From Amaurobius ferox (lineage: Eukaryota; Arthropoda; Arachnida; Araneae; Amaurobiidae): DNA of 64,000 nucleotides. Position numbers and translations under genes: made by a program. Below the pieces are notes generated by a model. That model had not been told where the DNA came from and made no database searches. It saw nothing but the letters and a program-made list of their open reading frames with translations. Of the stretch, positions 21,260 to 32,539 are shown piece after piece. Every line of letters starts with the position of its first letter. Position 1 is the first letter of the stretch. The DNA is taken from contig OX578146.1 in assembly GCA_951213105.1 (NCBI GenBank), positions 114,546,387 through 114,610,386 of the forward strand, in the 5' to 3' direction.

Positions 21260-23639
21260 CGCCTATCTGTCTGTGTGCCTGCCTTCATGTCCTTTTGGCT
21301 GTTTCCCAACTTTGAGCATAACCTAGTCGTTATATGAGCCTTCAAACAAACTAAACCCTATCACTATTTGAGTCTCCAAACTAGCGTGACCTAAGCGTGT
21401 TTTGAGCCACCAACAAAAGAAGTTTAAAATCAGTTATCGTGACCCTTGCATATATCTAAAACTATAAAAACTTTATAAATTAACGAAATAAAAAAATATA
21501 TCATTTGTCATATATTACTAGTATATATTTTCAGCAACAAAAAATTTAAGTTATATTTAGTTATTAAATATATTTTAAGTGCATTTAGTTACATTTAATA
21601 TTAAGTATATTTAGTTTTATTATAGCTTTTTTATACGACAGCTTCACAGGCACCCCCGCAAATTGCGAATTAAGTTTCTTTACATAATATATTCTTATAA
21701 AGCACGAGTATACTATTTGTTAGTAATAAAAATAGCGTAAATCTCACATTTTCATATTTTATTTGTCATAACGCTATACTGAAATCAAAAATGTAACATT
21801 TAGCAAACTCAGAAATGCTAGAAATAAATATCGTGATGTGGTCAGAAATTAGAATAAATACATGCCTATTATTTGGCATTTCAGAAAAGAGTTGTCTATT
21901 ATATTTTAAAGCACGCGCTTGTTGAACTACGAGGTGTAAACGAAGTGGCACAACATGCTATTTTAAACAAGCTGCGATTTGAAGTATCGCGATTATGAGG
22001 GTGGAAAATTTTGTTATTTAAGAAGAGTTTAGACTAGTCTTTAGTTGTTTAGTTATCCCACGTGGCTCAAATATAGTTCAAGATCTCCGGACATTTTTAG
22101 CTAAACAGTAAAATGATGGCCAGTTCAAAGAGGGTATTCATTTCACGACAACCGTGGAGGTTTATGCCAGTATTAAGGAGACCTCGTGATTTAATCTCCC
22201 ATCTAGTAAAGTCACATCTGTGGTCATGTGGTCGATGAAGTCATTCACCGGATAGGGTCCGAAGAACACCAGCCAAGTCAAGACCCCAGTCGCCGACAGT
22301 TTTGGAATCGGAATACAATTTGGACAGTCCAACCCCGCAACCTCGAAGATTTTGACTCATGGTTTAAGGAATTCCAGTAAATATATGGGGGAACCTTTCA
22401 ACATACCGCTCTTTAAATTTATGTTTATCTCAGGATAGGTGGTTCCATGACAATAGAGGCAAGGCCTGTTAGGCTCGATAAAGACTGACTTTCCAGGAAG
22501 AATAAAAAGTAATTCCATAAAATTGTTAGCTATGTACTTCTTTAATATTTCCCTGCCTTGAGCCCTGAACTTCATATGCATGATTTATTTTTGCGTCATA
22601 TGTACATGTATGTCTGTGATTCCACCTGAGCCTTTAAACCAGATGACTGTTCAGAAGTTTCAAAATATAAATAGAATGTGTACAATTTGCCAACATCCGT
22701 ATAGACAACAGTTATATAGTTTTAAGATTGTTTAACGAATTTATATTCCTTTAACATTTTCAGTACGGAGATAGATCGCATAAAACCAAGATATTTCCTT
22801 TACTTACAGCTCTGGTACCACTATTGTATCACTGTTTTTCTCCTATCAGACGCATCCTATATCTAAAGTATTGCCCATAAAACGTTGCCATTGACAGGCC
22901 ATTTTTGGTAAATATTTGGCTGAGATTGCGGGGCTAAGCAGAATCTACTGGTTTTATTTCCGTACTGAGAATATATTTTTATAATGTAGCTTAAGCAATG
23001 TGTTCCTTCAGGTGAGATGTAGTGAATGATGATGTTTGAACACTATGATCGAAATTAGATTTTTTTTCAAACATTACTATAAATGGAATGAGTTTCAATT
23101 CACGAAGAGTTGCACAAACAGAATAGTTTCTTATGCAAAGTAGAATAATTGAGATTCGACTCACAGGAGGTCATCAGAAACAACAACAACAACAACAGAA
23201 TAATTGCAATACTGAACAGAGTAACACGTTAATATAAAATGTGCAAAGGATAATATAGTATCCAATCCAAAACAAAAAGGAAATCTAGTCGTCGATGTAG
23301 CTCAATGGTAAAAAGCATCGTTTGTCCAATTAAAATCAATGATTTATTTCTCCAAATGGACAAGATATATTAGTGAAATATATTTTTTTCTTTTAAACTG
23401 CGTTTTTAAATAATAAAAGTTCCCTAACCACTCTATTATCTTCCCAATAAAAAAGTAATAATAAAAAGTAATAAAAAGTAAAAAGCAATAATTGAAAGTA
23501 ATGAAAATAACACAAAACATTAATAACAAAGTAATAAGTTTTCTTCAAATAAAAAAGCTGTCTGCAGCCAATCTGTTATTCATTTTAATCTTTTCCTCGT
23601 AGCACCAATCGATCAGATGAGATGTGATACACGTTCCTA
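21260..23639. other. Unassigned AT-rich stretch
   Basis: It contains short ORFs (61-74 codons) with no motif. A tRNA-like A-box phrase GATGTAGCTCAATGGTA occurs at 23294-23310 without a matching B box downstream. A (CAA)n tract lies at 23183-23197. No gene is recognised. Confidence 0.35.
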
Positions 23640-23945
23640 GAACAGAACAATAAAGAACTGGAAATATTAAAGCTGAAGCACAAACAAACACAAAGACAGT
23701 CCAGACAGTCAGGACTTAATCAGCGGTTTGAGACTGATTGCGAATAGGAAGCAATCGGTCTTGAACCGATAACACAGAATCCACGTCGACATGAAAAATA
23801 AATTTGGAACGCTATTCCCAGGAGCCCCCACTCTGACGTTCAAAAAGAAACATTTATGTTCTTGTATTTTCACCACTCTTTGAAAAGATAAGTGTGTAAA
23901 ATAAATAAGATAAGTCTAATGCTTGTCATTTACAGAAATAAAATT
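23640..23945 (-). repeat. tRNA-like B-box repeat family, copy 1
   Basis: On the minus strand it has GGTTCAAGACC (23757-23767), a good RNA polymerase III B box, followed by two small hairpins (ATTGC...GCAAT and AATCAG...CTGATT). The phrase CCTGGGAATA lies ~55 bp upstream. The same order recurs at 28590-28870 and 35640-35890. An A box is not clear, so a tRNA-derived SINE is inferred and not proven. Confidence 0.65.
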
Positions 23946-24276
23946 TGTCAAAAGTAAATCAGTGAAAGTAAAACAGTGTTTCGCAAAAGGATGAATATTT
24001 AAAATTTAATTATGATTATGCACGTTTCTCAGTATTGATGTAACAGCGGAAAAATCCCAGAACAAAAATTACCTAGTGAAAGAATTCTTTAAATACATAA
24101 TTAGGGTTGTTCATGTCACTAACTGTCTACGGAGGTTACTTGTCCCCTAAGGACAAGTAGGATATTACAAAAGGCAGGTTATTACTAACTTCTATCCTAA
24201 TGTTACACATTTTTTATAGGGAATAACTATTTAAAAATATTAATATTCATGATTTTTTTTTTCTTACTTTGATTTT
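23946..24276. other. AT-rich stretch, nothing recognised
   Basis: The only structure seen is the palindromic phrase TTGTCCCCTAAGGACAA at 24141-24157. No gene. Confidence 0.4.
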
Positions 24277-24660
24277 ATATAGGTTGGTATTGAAGTTTTT
24301 AGAAAATACTCCACAAAATATTGTTGTATGGAAATAAATCATTTCATTGCTTTCCAAAATATTCGCCTTTAGCATAAATACATTTTTTCATTCGAATAAA
24401 CCAATTTTCAAATCAGTTATGCCATTCAGAAGTTGGTATAGCAGAAATATGTGATTTATAAGCTTCAATTGCTTCTTCGGGGCTGGCCAATCGTTGACCA
24501 CGCATTTTAGTTTTGATTGGTGGAGACAAAAAAAAATTATTTGGTGCTAAATCAGACGAATAGGGACAATCACTCCTCAAATCAATTTTCCATGCTTCAA
24601 ATAATTGATAGTTGAAATGCAGTGTGTGAGCTTGCATTGTCATGATAAAGAATAATGCGG
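24277..24660 (-). pseudogene. Mariner (SETMAR-type) transposase, C-terminal part with TIR
   Basis: On the minus strand ILYHDNASSHTAFQLS holds the second catalytic Asp. After a frameshift, CPYSSDLAPNNFFLSPPIK follows, where the third Asp of the usual PYSPDLAPCDFF motif is replaced by Asn. Then MRGQRLASPEEAIEAYKSHI and IPTSEWHN, a stop, and FENWFIRMKKCIYAKGEYFG, which is the normal family C-terminus. A mariner TIR-like end (ATAGGTTGGTATTGAAG) lies at ~24278. The upstream half stops near 24655, where a ~1.8-kb unrelated stretch begins; an N-terminal fragment of the same type lies beyond it at 26494, also minus strand. Confidence 0.85.
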
Positions 24661-26493
24661 CGTTTCGCTATATTTTTCGGATTTGATAAACTATCACTGG
24701 CTAACAAATTGTCGTATACCAATCAACATTTACACTGTTCTAAGATACTTCAAAGCAATGATTGTAACATGGCTGGATTTACCAAGAATTTGGTTCATTT
24801 TGAAACACACAAACAGTATATTGTTGTTCTATTTCAAATTCAAAGGAAATTATCAGGATGGTATGGCCGTTAGTACCCCTGATACAAACAAAGGAAGCAA
24901 ATAAACCAATATGCCTCATCAGTAATTAGCATAAATAACTTAATCAGAGAATAAATAATCTTGGTCTATTACTCTTAATTATATGATTAAGTGATTAGAT
25001 TTTTATAATAGCGAGACTTACTCTCCGAAGTAGCTGAAAATAAGCATCATTATAATCAATTAATTCCAAAATGTAAGAAGCAATCAAGAAGCAGGTGTGG
25101 ATCCAAATTAATATTTATTAAAATTATATATATTTATGGCTATGCACGAAATAGTATATAATTAAAATTATCATATTTTAATAGCTATATCGGATATAAT
25201 CGGAATCATCAAAATCCTATTATTTCAATATTCAAAGCTATACATCATGTAAAAATATAACAAAATAGAAATATATTCTTCCCTGGGTGGGGGGATTTAT
25301 TTGAACGGCCAAAATCAATCATACAGTGGAGCATTGTGGCAAATGCTATATTATTCAAAAATAGACGTAAGTAAAATGATTTGATAAAATTTTGCATTTT
25401 ATGTTAAATGTGTAAACAAAACATCTTTAATTTTGATATTAGTACTTGTTTAAATTATTCTAAAGGATTTAGAGTCATTGTTGCAATGCAAAATAGATGA
25501 CTTACGCTGAATAAAAGATGAGGAACCGGTTCTTGTCTCTTTCATAATCATTGTACCAGATGAGTTGAGATAACATGGCCCCTCAGTTCGTCAAGGTAGC
25601 ACTCTTTATGCCCCCCGCATGTTTTTAGACCACAGCATCAGGATATAGGCGGGTTGGAGTTGGGCGGTATTTGTATAAAGTTAAAATATGGTAAGCATTC
25701 CAGGACACATGTCCGTAATAGACTCGTTCCGTTCACATTCAAATAGTTGGGTAGCCATCATAAAAAAAACATTGCGCTCGTAGCGTTGCATTATAGGACT
25801 TAAGTCCAAAAGTCTTAGATGTAAACATTATTTTCATCTTCTTCATAACAATGACTGTGCCGGTAAAATACGACTCCAGAAAAGTGGAAGTATGACCGGA
25901 CTCAAAGTCCTAAATTAGGAAGATTAGATCAAATACTTGGCCTTCATAACAAGACAAATTTTCAACCTTTCATTGGCTACTCGTGGACTTCAAATCAATG
26001 TAATTGGTCGTAGCCTTTGGTAATACTAAAATAGAGGGATGTAGTATTGATTACCCCCTTGGAGCATTGTGAACCCATCTGAGAATTCTGTCCAACTGTA
26101 TTGTTTAGAAGGAGTGACCTTTGAACATTATTTTCTGAAGTTGGCAGAAGTAATTGGATTTTTAATAGAAGTGGCCAAGTTATTGTAAAATAAGTGGAAT
26201 TCGAGGCTTTACGTTTCTGTGAAAAATTGATTTCTGCTTGCGAAGAAATTTCGACCGTTATGGGTTAAGCATGTAAAACTCCTTGCACGTGTTTTTCCAT
26301 GCACGGGCAAAGTAACTTGTTACCACCCTGGTGAACTCGCAGCTGTGACTACTCCTGCAGATGTACTTTTAGCGTGAGAAAAGAAATTGTAAAATGGCTC
26401 GTTGACCAAGGCAACTGCCTTAAGATGTGTTAAAAAGGTGAAATGGGAATATAAATTTGTGAGTAAAAGATTCAATTCACAATTAAAATTTAA
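24661..26493. other. AT-rich stretch between two mariner pieces
   Basis: No motif is recognised. Short ORFs at 24655-24904 have no known domain. If the two mariner fragments belong to one element, this stretch is an insertion of about 1.8 kb; I found no TIR or target duplication at its edges. Confidence 0.35.
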
Positions 26494-27007
26494 TCAAAAA
26501 AAGTTAAAAAAATTTAAAATAAATGTGCATTTGTTAAAACTGCACAAAATGCCATTCGTTAAGACAGAATAAATCCACGTTTTGTAACCAGTTACAATGT
26601 CAAAGATATGTTTTGAGGTATCAGAGTTGAATAAGATTTTTCTTGCACCATTTGACGAGCATCCTTTTTGAGCTTGAGTTATATTGTGTGGAATCGTATG
26701 CGCGCATACCTTTTTGACTTTTAAATAATCATGTAAAATTGAATGCACCCGGGTCTTTGAAATGTTCAAAAATACCTCAATTCCAGCATATGTGACATGA
26801 TGATCCAAAGTGATCATTAGTTGCCCATCAATAATGTTTTCTGACGAAATAGCAATTCTTTGTCCCCCTTCACGAAATTCTTAATTGGGGTTCCTACGTC
26901 CAAGATGGAATTCTTTAAATATGTTGTACATTGTTGCTTTGGATGGTGCTTCATCACCGAAAGTCGAATTCATTCTACAGACAGACTGTTCCTGTGTCAA
27001 CCCTGCT

Positions 27008-27367
27008 TCGACCCAGACCGTCCGACCTGCACGAAGGTGTAAGATATCGGTTTGGACGCCCGGGAAGTGACACCCATTTTATACAGTTTCCGGGCAGCCC
27101 ATTTTTGCTGCTCTATATCTTCGGATGAGTCGGACGGCCTGGGTTTTCGACCCATTTTATGCGTCCCTCATCGCGTTAGGCGATGAGGGACGCATCCACA
27201 AAAATCGTGCTCTCCTTCCCTTACCACTAACCTCTCGGAAGGACTTATGGACTCACATATTTATTATGTCCATAGTCCGTGTGAACAAGGAGACTGTTTG
27301 TGCACAGCCGGTAATCGAAATCGGGTCGTCCCACTGCAATACCCACGCGCTAACCACTGGGCTTCCA
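27008..27367 (-). mobile_element. 5S/tRNA SINE family, copy 3 (tRNA head only, extra hairpin)
   Basis: It is flanked by a 10-bp duplication CAACCCTGCT (26998-27007, 27368-27377) inside the mariner relic. On the minus strand it starts directly with a tRNA-like head: AGCCCAGTGGTTAGCGCG (A box) and GATTTCGATTACC (B-box-like) ~35 bp later. It then shares GTCCTTCCGAGAGGTTAGTG, CACTTCCCGGGCGTCCA and GGTCGGACGGTCTGGGTC with copies 1 and 2. It lacks the 5S head, and it carries ~110 bp not in the other copies, including a perfect hairpin at 27159-27195. Confidence 0.82.
27159..27195. repeat. Perfect 16-bp hairpin within SINE copy 3
   Basis: ATGCGTCCCTCATCGC, a 5-base loop GTTAG, then the exact inverse GCGATGAGGGACGCAT. 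It lies in the segment that copies 1 and 2 do not have. Confidence 0.95.
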
Positions 27368-27475
27368 CAACCCTGCTGTGTCGACCTTATCGAAAGTCAT
27401 AATACATAATAGCTCGAACAACTATCCTTTCGACTGAAATCCATATTTTGTCACTACCTTATTAACTTCAAACCT

Positions 27476-27693
27476 ACTCTGTAAAAAGGATTTTATAGCA
27501 TTTCTCGTTCTTTAACAGCCACTGTTTACGTGGAAGTTCTAATTTTAAAAAGCTGTCTGTACCGAAAGCTGCTATTTTTGGTATTGCCACATTCTAAAAA
27601 CTAAAGTCTTGACCCTCGTACGATTTTGACTGCCATTTTATTAGTTTTTTTTTTTTATAAATACCCATATTAAAAAACAATGTGTTTTTTATT

Positions 27694-27699
<6 letters not shown>
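27476..27699. other. AT-rich stretch, nothing recognised
   Basis: It runs from the edge of the mariner relic to the (TA)n array and contains a T-rich run near 27645. No gene. Confidence 0.4.
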
Positions 27700-27735
<36 letters not shown>

Positions 27736-27781
27736 GTATATATATACACATGTATATATATACACATGTATATATATATAT
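27700..27781. repeat. (TA)n with three ACACATG-spaced units
   Basis: A TA run is followed by three copies of a 16-bp unit TATATATACACATG(TA), then more TA. The unit is itself palindromic around ACATGT. Confidence 0.95.
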
Positions 27782-27785
27782 AGTA

Positions 27786-28184
27786 GATTTTATTTCTTTT
27801 TTAAATTAGTTGCCACAGAAACTTGGAATTTTAGCGAATCAAATGAGTAGTTTTAAATTGCATTTTTATTTTCCTTTGGTGAGTAAGCTCATTTAAAATG
27901 GCAACAATGCAAAAGCTCTAAAAATCTTAAGTATCTAGAGAGCGGTAACTTAAGTATCTCGTCTTATTCACTATGGTCTTATTCACTCTGACATCAACGT
28001 TTCGTATAAACAAACATTGACGTTAGACATTTAAGCCTTTTTAATTGTTTAATTTAGATTTTTGAAATTGTTGCCGGCTATTTCGAAAAATACGATGACT
28101 ATTTTTATTGCCAAGATTATAGAAATATCTAACCATCCTCAAGACAACCCATAGGTGACTTAACCATCAAATATTATGAAATTC
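27786..28184. other. AT-rich stretch, nothing recognised
   Basis: No gene or repeat is recognised. Confidence 0.4.
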
Positions 28185-28500
28185 CGTGGAATACTTTTGA
28201 ATTCGAATGAATACATATTTTACACAGACACACACACGGTATGCAAATAGTGGATTTGTGTTGTAGAAAGCCCAACACGTATAAATCCGTTGAAAACTTG
28301 AGATCCAATTTTTGGGTCTATTCCAATAATTCCCACCTATTGTGGGGAAAGTAAAAATAACACACATGCAGGCGTGTATATACTATACACAAATAGTGGG
28401 TTCGTATTCGCAAAACGTATAAATACGTTCAAAACTTCAGTTCCAATTTTCGACTCCATTTCAATACTTCCCACCTATTGTAGGGAAAGTACCCCCCCCC
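28185..28500 (-). repeat. Two adjacent diverged hairpin-headed repeat copies
   Basis: On the minus strand both units begin with an imperfect hairpin (ACTTTCCCTACAATAGGTGG and ACTTTCCCCACAATAGGTGG), then GAAAATTGGA-like and ACGTATTTATACG-type phrases. The first unit also has a short GT tract (28227-28238, CA on plus). They resemble the heads of the family at 51204 and 58989. An 11-base C run (28491-28502) lies at the outer edge. Confidence 0.6.
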
Positions 28501-28589
28501 CCTTCTTCTCCATTTTATGTAACAGAGTGATCTCCCAAAAATTATATTGATCGAATCAGAGGCGACACACACACGTTCTTCTTATAAAA

Positions 28590-28870
28590 TCTCGAAAAAG
28601 AAGTAAAAATATCAAATCTGCAACGTAAACAAATCTGGAAAAAAAGTGGAAACTTAATCAGCGGTTAGAAACTGATTGCGAATGGGAAGCAATCGGGCTT
28701 GAACCGATAACGCCGAATCCATGTCGACGTAAAAGAAATTGGGGACGATATTCCCAGGACTCCTGCTCCGACGTTCGAAAATAATTTCTTTTCTTGTACT
28801 TTTTACCGCATTACTGTCGAGCAGTAAAAGGGTAAAATAAATAATATAAACCTGAAACTTGTCATTCAAG
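28590..28870 (-). repeat. tRNA-like B-box repeat family, copy 2
   Basis: GGTTCAAGCCC (minus, 28695-28705) is an excellent B box. CCTGGGAATA upstream and the paired hairpins downstream match copy 1, and homology continues into TAAAATAAAT and CTTGTCATT-type flanks, giving a ~280-bp unit. Confidence 0.68.
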
Positions 28871-29825
28871 AAGATTTAAGTACTATTATTAATAAAGCAT
28901 AAGAACTGATCCTCTAGTGCAGCATTACTGGGTCGGTTTTGCACTATTTACCACTAAATAACTGGCATTGCCGGCAACATGGCTGTCAGTGTCATGCTGA
29001 TTGGCACTGCCGCAATTTGATAACGTCTTTGGTGAATGATATTGTCAGTCATACCAAGCAGTCGACTTAAATAGTAAAAATGGGTGACGGACCCTGATTT
29101 CCCCACTAAAAATTCGATTCCAATATGTAAGAACACTCGGGGGTTCTGTGAAGATGATATTAGTCATTACAGTTTCGTACAGTCGGAGATAAATATTCTT
29201 AAAATTTAAATTCGACTGCGTGGTATAGCTGTGTTCGTCAATAACGTCAGACACGCCAACAAAGAGATAGACGCCTTCTTGGCTTGATTGTGTGGTTCCT
29301 GGAGAAGGTCTGTTTTTTGCATGTATGGCCAGTTGATATCGTTACTGCTATTTTTAATGATTTGCTTCTAATAAAGATTATTTTTAAGTGATCATCTTTA
29401 TATACCCTTTATGGAAAATTCTAGAAAATCCTAGTTAACTTGTCAAATTCTTGACAAATCGATTAGGCTGTTAAAATTTTCCAAATTCTCCAAAAGTCGT
29501 AAAATAAAAGACATTTCGCCAAATTTGTCGCCAAAGTCTCCAAATTTTTAACAAAAATGAAACAACCCTTGATTTCCCGTAATACCAATACGTTAATGTA
29601 TGGATAGTGTTAAGACTAAATAGTTAAGAAGTTTCAAGTAAATGCAACAGAATTTTACCCCAGTATGACCCAGCTGAGGCTATTCCAAAGCTACAATAAA
29701 TAAAACTGCTGCTTATAAGAAAATAACTTACAAACGCTCTTGAAGAAAGTGACGACTATTATTTAGGTGAAGACAATTGTTTCGATGGCGTTACAAGACC
29801 CCTTCTTCAGGCCAAAATATCAGTA
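28871..29825. other. Unassigned stretch
   Basis: Short minus ORFs at 28954 and 29045 carry no recognisable domain. Around 29440-29560 the CGCCAAATTTGTCGCCAAA phrases resemble those in the 3' part of the hairpin-headed repeat (51850-51990, 56370-56500), suggesting a diverged fragment. Confidence 0.4.
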
Positions 29826-30300
29826 TTGTTACGAAACGTTTCCTCAAGAATCGTGGGGATACACACAGGTTAAAAAAAGAGTCCAAGGTTCTGGATAACT
29901 TACATTTACGCACAAGCACAAAGTAAACTCGAACAATATAAAATCAAACAGCACTTAAATGCTTCACCAATTTTCCAGAATAACTGATATTATCCACATA
30001 ATGTTGACGAAAATAATGTCACAAAACAGCAGCACCAATTCTTAAAACATTGACAAAAATCACAGTTTAATGTAGATCGTGTCACGTCAACTCCCTTGCA
30101 ACGGAGGGGTGAGTCCTTTTAATAGTCTCTTCATCGAAACTTCTGGAAAACTATATATATCAAAGAATAATCGTTCCATCGAGAAGTTTCTGCAACACTC
30201 TGAAAGTCGGCACGTGTCGCCAAATTGTTGATAAATCGCGAAATCTGACAACCTTTCTTCTAACTGGGAAACCTTGGAAATCTTAGGAAAGGTCATCCCC
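29826..30300 (-). mobile_element. LTR-like sequence A with heat-shock element and TATA box
   Basis: On the minus strand the order is GAAACTTCTCGAT (imperfect HSE), TTCCAGAAGTTTC (perfect HSE), 11 bp, TATTAAAAGGACTC (TATA), then ~250 bp to GTAAGTTATCCAGAACC and a possible end CGTAACA at 29826. Sequence B (44930-45400, plus) shares this order, including GTTATCCAGAA...GACTC. A solo LTR is the best explanation. The 5' end is undefined, and the minus ORF 30087-30302 across it has no known domain. Confidence 0.6.
30136..30148 (-). promoter_or_regulatory. Perfect heat-shock element
   Basis: Minus strand TTCCAGAAGTTTC matches TTCnnGAAnnTTC exactly, the trimer site of heat-shock factor. It lies 11 bp upstream of a TATA-like TATTAAAAGG (30115-30124 minus). 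Confidence 0.65.
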
Positions 30301-30527
30301 ACCTCATGATGATGTCATGCACTATATTTTCTTTGTCTGCCTTCGAGATAGACGAAGGAGAAGGCACCAAACGGAATATTGCGCGTTCGCAACAGTATGC
30401 ACCGTTAGCAACCACTAAGAACGAAATGCGTCAAATCGTTGTTAGCGGCTGTTATGGGCACATATCGGCGAAAACTCGTGAAAAAGATGATTGCAGTGTT
30501 GTTTATAGTACAATTATGTACGTCAAA

Positions 30528-31225
30528 GAGTCGTCATTCGTTCCTCACAGATGTACATTGAACCCACATCATCGGCTGCTATGCATCCCCAAATCATTAT
30601 GGTGCCATCACCAAGTTTCACAGTGTGCACAATGCACTCTTCCTTATATTCCTCACCTACACGTCTACTCACATAAGACACACCAGGTGCTCAAAATACC
30701 TATAGTATTAAAATTATTTTACAAACATCCTAAAGCGCTTTACAAAAAAGTTGCTACATATTCACAATTTTAAGCTAGTTTTGAATAAAGGCAAGAGAAA
30801 GGAAACATACCTGAAGGTTTGATTCATCAGACCACAGAACTTTTGCCCAGACTTCTTCAGTAAAATGACGATGTTTAAGTGCCCATTCCAGCCGTTTCTT
30901 TTTGTTTCTTTCGGAAATACATGGCTTCTTCATGGCCTTGCAGCCTTTCAATCCAGCTTCTACAAGCCGCCTTCTAGTGGTTGGAGAAAAGATTATTTTT
31001 CTTGTTGCCTCTGACAATTCAGCAGCTAATTGAAATGAAGATGTTCTACGATTTTTCAATGCAAATCGTTTAATGGTCTGTCATCCACGGATGAAGTGAT
31101 CTTTTCGCTCCCACTTCAACGATTTAAATGACTACTAGTATTCTTAAGACGTTTGATAGTGTATTGCACCGCCCATCTCGAAAATTTCCCTTTTTTGGCA
31201 ATTTCACATTGGCTATTGCCTTGCT
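30528..31225 (-). pseudogene. Tc1-like transposase relic with an intron-like insertion
   Basis: Reading minus from ~31225: CEIAKKGKFSRWAVQYTIKR (helix-turn-helix), then MKNRRTSSFQLAAELSEATR, RRRLVEAGLKGCKAMKKPC, RLEWALKHRHFTEEVWAKVL and WSDESNLQ with the first catalytic Asp. A 111-bp insert (30700-30810) follows, then VF, a TGA stop, SYVSRRVGEEYKEECIVHTV and GDGTIMIWGCIAADD. It ends abruptly near 30528 before the second Asp, so the C-terminal third is missing. It resembles a widespread arthropod Tc1 group. Family members are usually intronless. Confidence 0.85.
30700..30810 (-). other. 111-bp GT-AG intron-like insertion in the Tc1 relic
   Basis: The minus strand reads CTTCAG|GTATGT at the donor and ACTATAG|GTATTT at the acceptor; precise removal rejoins the conserved SN-x-x-VF region in phase 0. 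The interior is AT-rich with TTTTAATAC as a possible branch point. The junctions share a 6-bp direct repeat AGGTAT, so a small transposed insert is an alternative or complementary explanation. Confidence 0.6.
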
Positions 31226-31229
31226 ACTT

Positions 31230-32539
31230 TAAATATTGAATTTTCAACCACTGTTCGTTGCTAAGCTCCTTAATTTTTTTGCATTTTATACAGACAAGAC
31301 CTCAAATTTAGATGAGATAAGCAACAATCGCGTGCAGGTACACAAACGACAACAGCGAATGCAACCGACTGCTTTCACAAAAACCTGGGATTTCCAGTTA
31401 TCCTCCTGGAAATGTTTTATTGGTTGTTGTCAATTGAAATGACGTTTGCATTTTCATTTTAACTTCTTACTACGTATGCAGTCATAAACAAATGAGGTGA
31501 TTTCAAGTAACACACCCGCAGTTAAAGTAGAAAAATTAGGGTGCCTAATACTTTTGATGAAAACTGTAACTTAAAAAGTATAGTTACTCCACTGATGGAA
31601 GGTCCCTACATGTTAAATTCATATCAGTTATGAATGCCGTTGCAATGACCACGTCTGGAATTTTAGAACGTATTTAGAATGATCTGAAATACGGTTTAAA
31701 TGGCGTTTCAGCAACTAAAGGCTGTGAATGCCTTCAAAGTACTTTAAGTCATGAAACTGTCATCAGTATGTAGCATACATATATACATGTATGCGTATGA
31801 TCTTACAAGTTGTTCATTTTTCATTTCGTGATCCTTTTGTGTACATCTCGTATATCTCTTTGAATTAAAATACAAATCAAACTTGTTTTTTTAATGACTG
31901 GCTACTTAATCATCCAATCATTCTCCCATTTTCAGCGGTCGGGTTGTGAATCATTTTGGGGAGCATATGTCGTTGTTCCGGCGCACCAGAGGGGGCGGAA
32001 CTCATTACGCACGTAATAAGAACCACAAGATCATCCATACCCGTTGATGGAACTACTACCCATAACCTGGCAGGCGAAATAGCACGAGGAAAGGATCTTT
32101 TTTAGTCCTCCTGTCAGCTAATAAGCCACTAATCGAATGCATATTTTGTTAAACTTAGAGTTGATATTGCATGCAGAATCTTTTAGCTGATTATTCATCC
32201 AATTATTCAAGAATATTTCATTACTGTCTCAAAGAGTCCTTCCGAATTTAGCTAAAATATGCCAAAAGCAAATACGTTTTCATAGGATAAATATGTTCTT
32301 GAGCTCATTCTGTTTTCTCATTTTTATTCAACTTTCCCCTAGATTCATGGACTTCAGCGGAGAGGACTGATACTCTTGTCATCGGCTAAATTGCGAATAT
32401 GGGACAGCAGCATATATATTGGGATGCCGTTGAGAGCAGACTTCGTTCTTGAATAAGGTATGATGTGCGGAATATGGGATGGCTATGTTACTTTTTTGAA
32501 CATTGTTCCAAGGGTTTTCGATTACAGTCGTTATTCAAA
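31230..32539. other. Unassigned stretch
   Basis: It holds a GC-richer patch at 31930-32100 and no recognisable gene or repeat boundary. ORFs of 62-68 codons have no motifs. Confidence 0.35.

Larger units (their letters stand above)
26494..27475 (-). pseudogene. Mariner (SETMAR-type) transposase, N-terminal part, split by a SINE
   Basis: Minus-strand translation begins near 27430 with VVRAIMYYDFR. After the SINE (27008-27367) it continues with STFGDEAPSKATMYNIFKEF, then LGRRNPN, then MITLDHHVTYAGIEVFLNIS, HSILHDYLKVKKVCAHTIPH and HIFDIVTGYKTWIYS. This is the paired helix-turn-helix DNA-binding half plus the first catalytic position of mariner transposases. The usual IVTGDETWIY is IVTGYKTWIY, so the catalytic Asp has become Tyr. 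A possible outer TIR (GTAGGTTTGAAGTT, minus) lies at ~27462-27475. It is inactive. Confidence 0.85.

Noticed and set aside
23294..23335. tRNA gene starting GATGTAGCTCAATGGTA
   Set aside because: The A-box region is good, but homology to a tRNA stops after ~40 bases and no T-arm follows; at most a 5' tRNA fragment.
30306..30773. 155-codon plus-strand ORF
   Set aside because: It is antisense to the Tc1 relic and its intron-like insertion; the minus-strand reading gives clear transposase motifs.
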